Source: Candidatus Hydrogenedentota bacterium (GTDB lineage: Bacteria > Hydrogenedentota > Hydrogenedentia > Hydrogenedentales > SLHB01). Taken from it: a stretch of DNA of 9,985 bases. This document shows positions 1 through 5,004 of this stretch, in pieces. The DNA is taken from contig JAPLKX010000729.1 in the NCBI GenBank assembly GCA_026387845.1, forward strand, positions 1-9,985, given 5' to 3'. The position numbers and the translations under genes are program-made. The notes below the pieces were generated by a model. That model was not told where the DNA came from and made no database searches. It saw nothing but the letters and a program-made list of their open reading frames with translations. How positions within the stretch are numbered: position 1 is the stretch's first letter; every line of letters starts with the position of its first letter.

Positions 1-481
1 AGTGCAGGTCGACGTCTCCCACAAACGACCCATTCTCGGGCCGGTACAGCGTGTGGTACTCGCCCGCTAACGAGAGCACGCCTATCTCATTGTCGTAACC
101 GCGGGGCGGCAGTGAACAATTTCCCTGCCAGTTCTGGGGAAGTCCCAACTGTTTTTCGCCGCGCTTGACCACGAAGATCTGCTGGAAATCCAGCAGCGGA
201 TTGGCCAACAGCGCCTCACGGCGCAGTTTTTCAACTTTTTCTGCGGCGTCGTCCTCGCCCTTTTGAGTTTGTTTCTCCAGCACCTCGAGCCGCTTCAAAA
301 ACTCCGGACCGCGGACATACTGCTCGGGAAATTTGCGCGATAGATCCTCGATGGCACGCCCCAACGCCGGCAGGTCATTGACGCTGGGAGTCTCGGCCCC
401 GCATGGAAAAGAAGCGCCCACGAGACAGATGCCGGCGCCGATCAGAAACGTCTTCCGGAGCAAAGTGGTTCTCACAAACAT
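1..481 (-). CDS. HZS-alpha-like secreted protein, N-terminal part (cut by window edge)
   Basis: The 160 visible residues begin at an ATG with GGAGG six bases upstream. An N-terminal signal sequence has basic residues at positions 4-10, a hydrophobic core at about 12-25 and likely cleavage near A29. A charged, probably helical stretch (about 60-90) follows. Then come NPLLDF (94-99), LGLPQNWQGN (112-121), GYDNEI (128-133) and FVGDVDLH (153-160). From memory these match the conserved entry into the hydrazine-synthase-alpha 'middle domain' seen in many large secreted proteins of planctomycetes and relatives, most of which do not do anammox. Full-length members are several hundred residues with beta-propeller-like repeats, so most of this protein lies outside the window. 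It is the last visible gene of the operon, 65 nt after the cupin gene. A hydrazine-forming role is not implied, and no haem motif (CxxCH) is visible in this part. Confidence 0.8.
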   Translation of the reverse strand, partial: MFVRTTLLRKTFLIGAGICLVGASFPCGAETPSVNDLPALGRAIEDLSRKFPEQYVRGPEFLKRLEVLEKQTQKGEDDAAEKVEKLRREALLANPLLDFQQIFVVKRGEKQLGLPQNWQGNCSLPPRGYDNEIGVLSLAGEYHTLYRPENGSFVGDVDLH

Positions 482-546
482 GGAAGGCCTCCGCACTTAA
501 AATCCGCCCCTTCGGGTTTATCAGGGCAGCAACCCGCAGGGCTTAA

Positions 547-1215
547 TCACATCTTTACGTTGGGGTGGCTGAACCGCAGCCCCGCGCCGTCGTGGTACGT
601 GGCGTATTCGGTGACGATCGCGCCGTCGGGTCCCGCCTTCATGTAATGCCACTGCTCGGGCCCGTTGAGCATGGCGTACTCGCCGGGCATCAGCTTGAGT
701 TCGGTGCGCGCTTTCGAGCATTCACGGTGGCTTGGCGAGATCCTGGCGTCGACGCCCGGCGTAGGCGTGCCTTCCGCGTAGGTGTAGATATAACCGTGGC
801 GGACGTGCCACCCTTCCATTTTGGGGCCGGCGGCTTCGGTTTTTACGTGCTTGTGCTCGGGGATCATCTGGCCGGGCAGCAGGAAGATTTCGTGGCCGAA
901 ATAGTTGTCTTTCTGGTTGTTCATCCAGAAGATGCCGGCCATCCCGACTTCGGTGAACAGCCCCAGGGCGAAATCGAGCGCCCAAAACTCGTCGGTCTTG
1001 AGCCGCGGCACCACCGGGTAGTTGTAATACCACATCATTTCATAATAGGCCTGTTTAGCGGCCTCGACGTTGAACTTCCCGTCCTTGTAAAAATCCTCGT
1101 TCTTATACTGTTTCAGCGCGATGGCTTTCGGCTCGGCCGCATCGGCTTTCCCAAACGCGGCCGCACTCGCCCCCGCTACCAGTCCGCCCAGCATGGTGCG
1201 CCTGCTCATATCCAT
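547..1215 (-). CDS. Tat-exported cupin, D-lyxose-isomerase-like
   Basis: The product is 222 residues. It starts with a twin-arginine signal (SRRTML at 4-9, then a hydrophobic stretch of Gly, Ala, Leu and Val, with an AxA-type site near 24-27), so export of the folded protein is predicted. The mature part is a single cupin. Motif 1 contains PEHKH (119-123) with E127 after it, and motif 2 has PEQWH with H190. H121, H123, E127 and H190 match the three-His/one-Glu metal site of cupins. The pattern resembles the D-lyxose ketol-isomerase family, which interconverts aldoses and ketoses with a divalent metal. Assignment to that family is from motifs only; another cupin enzyme is possible. AAGGAG lies six bases before the ATG. 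It sits 31 nt downstream of the LsrF-like gene, so a role in the same sugar pathway is inferred. An exported isomerase beside cytoplasmic kinase and aldolase genes is unusual. Confidence 0.75.
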   Translation of the reverse strand: MDMSRRTMLGGLVAGASAAAFGKADAAEPKAIALKQYKNEDFYKDGKFNVEAAKQAYYEMMWYYNYPVVPRLKTDEFWALDFALGLFTEVGMAGIFWMNNQKDNYFGHEIFLLPGQMIPEHKHVKTEAAGPKMEGWHVRHGYIYTYAEGTPTPGVDARISPSHRECSKARTELKLMPGEYAMLNGPEQWHYMKAGPDGAIVTEYATYHDGAGLRFSHPNVKM

Positions 1216-1246
1216 CCTTCACTCCTTTCAGACCAGTAGGACCGGT

Positions 1247-2128
1247 TCAGCCCTTCAAACTCTTGTACAGGTCGTAAGCCTTTTCCGGCTTTTCGTTGTT
1301 GTGGACAACCGCCGCCACGGCCTGCGCCATCGCCACGGGATGTTCGGCGGCGAAAATGTTCCGGCCCATGTCGACGCCGAGCGCGCCCTGATCGATGGCT
1401 TTGTAGGCCATCTGGAGCGCCTGCAGTTCCGGCAGCTTTTTGCCGCCCGCAATGACGATGGGCACCGGGCAGCCGGCCACCACCTCGTCAAACCCCGGCT
1501 CGCAATAGTACGTCTTCACGAAATGCGCGCCCAGTTCCGCCACCACACGGCACGCCAGACCAAGATACCGGGCATCGCGCACCATCTCTTTCCCGACGGC
1601 GGTGACGCCGAGCGTGGGGATGCCGTACCGGTTGCCTTCGTTGATCAGGTAGGCGAGGTTTTCGAGGGTTTCCCGCTCGTATTCGGCGCCGATGCAGACC
1701 TGAGTGGTGATGGCCGCCGCGTTCAGCGCCGCCGCCTCCTCGACCGTCACGCCGATGACTTCGTTGCTGAGGTCTTTGAGTACGGTGGCGCCGGTGCTGC
1801 ACCGCATCACCACGGGCTTACGCACTTCGGGGCTGATACACGCTCGCAACGCGCCACGGGCGCACATCAGGCAGTCCACGTACGGGATGAGCGGCGGGAT
1901 CGCCAGGTCGATCCGTTCGAGGCCGGTGGTGGGCCCCATGATATAGCCGTGGTCGAACGCCAGCATGACGGTGTGGCCCGATTTCGGGTTGAAAATGTGG
2001 GAGAGCCGGTTTTTCATGCCCCAGTACAGGTGCGCCGATCCCTTCAGGAAAAAGCCCGGCGTCTCCATCGGGACACCGATCCCGAAATCTTTTTTCTCTT
2101 CGGTTTTTGTCTTGTCCGCGTCAGGCAT
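1247..2128 (-). CDS. lsrF: LsrF-type class I aldolase / 3-hydroxy-5-phosphonooxypentane-2,4-dione thiolase family
   Basis: The product is 293 residues, close to E. coli LsrF (291), and is recognisably homologous along its full length. Shared blocks include RLSHIFNPKSG (41-51), MLAFDHGY (55-62), GPTTGLERID (65-74), VGKEMVRD (178-185), KTYY (205-208), AGCPVPIVIAGGKK (218-231) and GVDMGRNIF (251-259). K205 aligns with the Schiff-base lysine of LsrF. In AI-2 breakdown, LsrF transfers an acetyl unit from a phosphorylated pentanedione to CoA, giving DHAP and acetyl-CoA. Here the rest of the lsr system (LsrK, LsrG, transporter, LsrR) is absent from view, so the substrate may differ. The frame stays open 56 codons further upstream, but that extension is low-complexity, Arg/Pro/Ala-rich and overlaps dhaL. 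The chosen ATG has AAGGAG nine bases upstream and overlaps the dhaL stop by 8 nt, which suggests translational coupling. Confidence 0.9.
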   Translation of the reverse strand: MPDADKTKTEEKKDFGIGVPMETPGFFLKGSAHLYWGMKNRLSHIFNPKSGHTVMLAFDHGYIMGPTTGLERIDLAIPPLIPYVDCLMCARGALRACISPEVRKPVVMRCSTGATVLKDLSNEVIGVTVEEAAALNAAAITTQVCIGAEYERETLENLAYLINEGNRYGIPTLGVTAVGKEMVRDARYLGLACRVVAELGAHFVKTYYCEPGFDEVVAGCPVPIVIAGGKKLPELQALQMAYKAIDQGALGVDMGRNIFAAEHPVAMAQAVAAVVHNNEKPEKAYDLYKSLKG

Positions 2129-2762
2129 GGGGATTCGCTCCTTCGTAAAAGCCTTTGAATATGCACGCCACCGACGCCGCGCCGGGATCTTCGGCGCCGA
2201 TGCTCTTTTGTCCGATATTTTTTGCACGGCCGAACCGGGCCTGCATCGCGCGCGTGGCAATCGCGCCGGTTTCGGCGGCTTTGGCGCCCGCCGCAAGCGC
2301 GTCGAGAGGCGCCGCGCCGGCTTCCGCGGATTTTCTCACTGCATCCACCGCGGGCGCGAGCGCGTCAATCATGGTTTTGTCGCCCGGCTGAGCCTTTGTC
2401 CGCCGCCGGACGGCCGCCAGCCCTTTTTCGAACAGGTTGGCAAGCGAGGATGTGTCGAGCGAGTCACGGCCTTCGGCGGCCTCGGACATGCCAACGAAAA
2501 ACGAGCCGAACAACGGCCCCGTCGCGCCGCCGTCAATGCCCATGATGGCCCAGCCGGCGTTGTTCAGCAGCGTGATCACCTTGCGGTCCTGCGCCTGTGC
2601 CATGGCAGTTTCGATGGCCTCCATGCAACGGACCATCGTGGTGCCGTGGTCGCCGTCCCCGCCAACCGAATCGAGCTTGGACAGCGTCTGGTGGCTGGCC
2701 TTTACCTGTTTGGCGGCGCCGCGCAGCATGTTGAGCACGTCGTTATATGCGAGTTGAACCAT
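2121..2762 (-). CDS. dhaL: Dihydroxyacetone kinase L subunit-like, nucleotide-binding (DhaL)
   Basis: The product is 213 residues, the normal size for a separate DhaL. The metal/nucleotide-binding loop reads LDSVGGDGDHGTTM. Its three aspartates (D31, D36, D38) match the Mg-binding triad of DhaL. Further family motifs are the glycine-rich GGATGPLFGSFF (78-89), GDKTMIDAL (127-135), and GRAKNIGQKSIG (178-189) followed by DPGA (192-195). DhaL carries ADP/ATP and passes phosphate to the substrate held covalently on DhaK. The gene begins 4 nt after the dhaK stop, and its own Shine-Dalgarno is weak (GGTGA), so coupled translation is likely. No DhaM or other PTS phosphodonor gene is visible. The pair may therefore use ATP directly, as known for some split DhaK/DhaL-type tetrose kinases, but the missing gene could lie elsewhere. 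Confidence 0.9.
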   Translation of the reverse strand: MVQLAYNDVLNMLRGAAKQVKASHQTLSKLDSVGGDGDHGTTMVRCMEAIETAMAQAQDRKVITLLNNAGWAIMGIDGGATGPLFGSFFVGMSEAAEGRDSLDTSSLANLFEKGLAAVRRRTKAQPGDKTMIDALAPAVDAVRKSAEAGAAPLDALAAGAKAAETGAIATRAMQARFGRAKNIGQKSIGAEDPGAASVACIFKGFYEGANPHA

Positions 2763-2766
2763 AGTG

Positions 2767-3768
2767 TCATTTCACCGTAAGCGCCGGCGTGTCGCATGGC
2801 GCGTCCCACAGCTTGATGAGTTCGTCGTCCATCCGCGCGACACACATCTGGAACCCGCCCATCTCCTGGACGGTCAGGTATTCGCCCACCAGCGACCGCG
2901 CCAAAGTGACTCCGCGCTCTTCGAGCAGGCCCTTGACGCGGCGCAACACCAGGTACAGTTCCATCAGCGTGGTCGATCCGACACCGTTCAGCATCACGAG
3001 CACCCGCTCGCCCTTCTTGATATCGAGGTCCTTGAGCAGGAGTGGCAGCATGATTTCGGCGGTTTCGTTTGCGGATTTCAGGGGCTGCTCGCCGCCGCCC
3101 GCCTCGCCGTGCTGGCCCATGCCAACGACCATCCGGCCGTCGGGCACGTCCGAGATCGGCTCACCGGTGCTGGGATGGGACGCGCTGCTGACCGCCACGG
3201 CCAGGGTCGCCATGTTCCGTTCCACGCGCTCGGCGATCTCCGCGCACTCCTCGAGCGACCGGCCCTGTTCGGCGGCCGCGCCCGCCACTTTCATGACGAG
3301 CAGGCTGCCCACGAGGCCCCGGCGGTCCTCGGGATTCTCGCGCGAGCCCGCGCTGATATCTTCGTGGGTGAGCACCTGGCGGACCTTGAGGCCTTCTTTG
3401 GCGGCCATCTCCATGGCCACGTCGGCCGACATGACGTCGCCTGCGTGGTTGAGCACGATGAACAGGACGCCGGCATCCCGGTTTGCGGCGCGCAACGCCT
3501 CGATGACACGCGGCGGGCCGGGCGCGGCAAAAATCTCGCCGGGCACACTGATGTCCAGCATGCCTTTGCCCACGAAACCGCTCAGCGCCGGCTCGTGGCC
3601 ACTGCCCCCAAGCGTCACTACCGCCACCTTGTTCTGCGGCTTCGGTTTCGCCCGGACCACCAGGTTGGTCCCCGCCAGCTTCACTTTTTTTCCGTGGGCG
3701 AGCGCGAAACCCTGCAACAGTTCACTCACGAGATTCTTCGGATCATTGATGAATTTTCTCATCGCCAT
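2767..3768 (-). CDS. dhaK: Dihydroxyacetone kinase K subunit-like, substrate-binding (DhaK)
   Basis: The product is 333 residues, slightly shorter than E. coli DhaK (356). GGSGHEP (54-60) gives the conserved H58. The catalytic-loop aspartate is D111 in NHAGD (107-111). MGQHGEAG (217-224) gives H220, the histidine that binds the substrate carbonyl as a hemiaminal. These correspond to H56, D109 and H218 of E. coli. The loop before D111 reads VLNHAGD, where I remember the classic enzymes having a VKNYTGD-like sequence. The substrate may therefore be a related keto-sugar (such as a tetrulose) and not dihydroxyacetone. The ATG at the upstream end has a GGAGG about 11 bases away; a second Met two codons later is a less likely start because the spacing becomes 17. 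The gene follows the VOC gene by 61 nt and leads directly into dhaL. The cytoplasmic DhaK-DhaL complex is expected. Confidence 0.9.
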   Translation of the reverse strand: MAMRKFINDPKNLVSELLQGFALAHGKKVKLAGTNLVVRAKPKPQNKVAVVTLGGSGHEPALSGFVGKGMLDISVPGEIFAAPGPPRVIEALRAANRDAGVLFIVLNHAGDVMSADVAMEMAAKEGLKVRQVLTHEDISAGSRENPEDRRGLVGSLLVMKVAGAAAEQGRSLEECAEIAERVERNMATLAVAVSSASHPSTGEPISDVPDGRMVVGMGQHGEAGGGEQPLKSANETAEIMLPLLLKDLDIKKGERVLVMLNGVGSTTLMELYLVLRRVKGLLEERGVTLARSLVGEYLTVQEMGGFQMCVARMDDELIKLWDAPCDTPALTVK

Positions 3769-3829
3769 CTCGGGTTTCCCCTCCGCTGGTTTGAACGTTT
3801 TGGATACGGGTTATTTGCGGCGCCGCCGA

Positions 3830-4153
3830 TCATTTCCGGCGCACCATAACCTCGATCAGCGCGTCCCCATCCTGGATGAACGCGCATCGAAACTCATCCG
3901 TGGCGTCGAACGGCGCGATGACCACATTCCGCCCCTTGAGCGCGGCGTCCATATCGGGAACGACGAACGCGGCATGCGGCCAGGTCCGGAGTTTTTCGGG
4001 CATCGGGCTGTCGTCCATAAACCGGAGGAACTCGACCCGGAACGGGTGCGCCGCGGGGTCGGTCAGGTAGAGTTTCGCCCCTTCGAGGTAGGTTTCGCCC
4101 TTGGATTTTGCCTTTGTTGGCACGCCGAAATGATGAAATTCGCCCAGTGACAT
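3830..4153 (-). CDS. Small VOC-superfamily (glyoxalase-fold) protein
   Basis: The product is 107 residues, about one VOC module (two beta-alpha-beta-beta-beta units). The expected metal ligands sit at the expected places: FHHFGV (6-11, H7 or H8), RVEF (39-42, E41), PHAAFVV (59-65, H60) and LIEVM (99-103, E101). This is the two-His/two-Glu set of glyoxalase I and methylmalonyl-CoA epimerase, so a metal-dependent isomerase, epimerase or lyase is plausible. The exact reaction cannot be told. It is the first gene of the operon, with a strong GGAGGAG seven bases before the ATG, and precedes dhaK by 61 nt. By position it could do an isomerisation step analogous to LsrG, although LsrG belongs to a different fold; that is inference only. 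Confidence 0.75.
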   Translation of the reverse strand: MSLGEFHHFGVPTKAKSKGETYLEGAKLYLTDPAAHPFRVEFLRFMDDSPMPEKLRTWPHAAFVVPDMDAALKGRNVVIAPFDATDEFRCAFIQDGDALIEVMVRRK

Positions 4154-4219
4154 GGTTGCGCTCCTCCGTTAATGATCGCCGCGGATATCCCAACGGGTCC
4201 CGATTGCATCGTGATGCCA

Positions 4220-4248
4220 ATTATATCTATTTGCCGCCGGAAAGGGAA
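4220..4248 (-). promoter_or_regulatory. Candidate sigma-70-type promoter of the VOC-dhaK-dhaL-lsrF-cupin operon
   Basis: On the minus strand a perfect TATAAT lies at 4220-4225. A weak -35 (TTCCCT, 3 of 6 matches, at 4243-4248) sits 17 bases upstream. Transcription would start roughly 60 bases before the VOC ATG. This is the only good match in the 201-base gap to the DUF5989 gene. I see no strong terminator for the upstream carbamoyltransferase set in the same gap, so read-through is possible. Confidence 0.4.
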
Positions 4249-4354
4249 TCTTCAGAACGGGGTATGGGGTAAAGCCATAGGACAGGCGGCATGAGGTCTC
4301 ACGCGGGGAGCAAAGCCGGGGCCGCGCCCGAATTGCCGTTGGGCTTCTCGGCCG

Positions 4355-4504
4355 CTACATCATGTAAACAAACGGCGAAACGACGGACGAACTGCCTGCG
4401 AACCAAATCAGAAGGCCGAGGAGGACGAGGGCAATGAAAATGGGGGCCAGCCAGAATTTTTTTCGGATGCGCAGGAACTGCCAGATTTCCGTGAGCGTTT
4501 CCAT
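4355..4504 (-). CDS. DUF5989-family small membrane protein
   Basis: The product is 49 residues. METLTEIWQFLRIRKKFW (1-18) is an amphipathic, basic N-terminus. A single hydrophobic segment at about 19-36 is rich in Ile, Leu, Val and Ala, and the tail is short (SSSVVSPFVYMM). This is the recognised layout of DUF5989 proteins, which typically follow SxtJ and carbamoyltransferase genes. Function is unknown; the basic face before the membrane span predicts the N-terminus in the cytoplasm. The ATG has GGAGA six bases upstream. The gene lies 53 nt after the SxtJ gene and is the last of the three-gene set. An overlapping open frame on the same strand (4299-4517) is a shadow. Confidence 0.85.
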   Translation of the reverse strand: METLTEIWQFLRIRKKFWLAPIFIALVLLGLLIWFAGSSSVVSPFVYMM

Positions 4505-4557
4505 CCATTCTCTCCACAGCCTTTAACGTAATTATCGCACAGATTCTTAGGGAAAGG

Positions 4558-4965
4558 TTAAAACTGATTGAAGTATCGATCCATTGTTTCGGGTTGTTCC
4601 TCGGGGTCTTCCCAGTACGAAGGTGCGCCGGGGAGGAACTCGCGTTTGAGCGGGTCTTTTCCGAACAGGCGGATCAGCACGCGGGTGGGGACGATCATCA
4701 GCCAGAACGCGATCAGGAGGACGAGGCGCGTCATCACCCAGTTCATGCCGAGGCCGAACTTCATCCAGAGGTAGAAAACCGGTTTGAGCACTCGCGGCGA
4801 TACGAGACCCAGCACGGCAAACGCGGCCGCGATATAGAAAAAGTAGACCGGCAGCTCCACAAACCCGTGCAGCCACCAACGGATAAGGCCAAGCACGGTG
4901 ATGGCGACCGCCATCACCAGCCCGAATTTCCGCTGCTCTTTTTTGCTGCCGATATCAACGTTCAT
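4558..4965 (-). CDS. sxtJ: SxtJ-family membrane protein
   Basis: The product is 135 residues with three or four hydrophobic segments (about 15-31, 38-56 and 73-97, the last long enough for a bend or two spans). Family features are an N-terminal KKEQRKFG (8-15), SPRVLKPV (56-63), WMKFG (67-71) and RLFGKDPL (99-106), with a soluble acidic C-tail containing SYWEDP. The name comes from the saxitoxin cluster, where SxtJ accompanies the carbamoyltransferase SxtI. The biochemical role is not established. It may support or localise the neighbouring carbamoyltransferase at the membrane (inference from constant co-occurrence). The gene is 39 nt after the carbamoyltransferase. Its Shine-Dalgarno is poor (AAAAGA), and the tandem heptamers lie directly upstream. 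Confidence 0.85.
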   Translation of the reverse strand: MNVDIGSKKEQRKFGLVMAVAITVLGLIRWWLHGFVELPVYFFYIAAAFAVLGLVSPRVLKPVFYLWMKFGLGMNWVMTRLVLLIAFWLMIVPTRVLIRLFGKDPLKREFLPGAPSYWEDPEEQPETMDRYFNQF

Positions 4966-4975
4966 AATGTCTTTT

Positions 4976-5003
4976 CAATCGGCAATCTGCAATCTGCAAT
5001 CGT
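4976..5003. repeat. Four tandem copies of a 7-mer (CAATCKG-like)
   Basis: Reading the plus strand, the copies are CAATCGG, CAATCTG, CAATCTG and CAATCGT, without gaps. They fill most of the 39-base gap between the carbamoyltransferase stop (at 5005) and the SxtJ start (at 4965). All four share CAATC; the two middle ones are identical. On the transcribed strand this is repeated GATTG. Confidence 0.85.
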
Positions 5004-5004
5004 A

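Noticed and set aside
565..1239. Plus-strand 224-codon open frame
   Set aside because: It is antisense to the Tat-cupin gene, which has a signal peptide and full metal site on the minus strand.
2129..2296. N-terminal extension of the LsrF-like protein by 56 residues
   Set aside because: It overlaps the dhaL coding sequence, is Arg/Pro/Ala-rich, and has no homology to LsrF; the downstream ATG has a good ribosome binding site.
2764..4150. Two long plus-strand open frames (361 and 453 codons)
   Set aside because: Both are antisense to dhaK and the VOC gene and have low-complexity composition (His/Arg- or Ser/Thr/Arg-rich) without recognisable domains.
547..4153. A complete lsr AI-2 system
   Set aside because: Only an LsrF homologue is present. 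LsrK, LsrG, LsrR and the transporter are not seen, and the kinase genes are of the unrelated DhaK/DhaL type.
4226..4354. Terminator for the carbamoyltransferase set
   Set aside because: GC-rich short inverted repeats exist, but no stable stem followed by a T-run is visible on the minus strand.
4299..4517. Minus-strand 72-codon open frame
   Set aside because: It overlaps the DUF5989 gene in another frame, has no membrane segment or known motif, and the DUF5989 frame has the family sequence and ribosome binding site.
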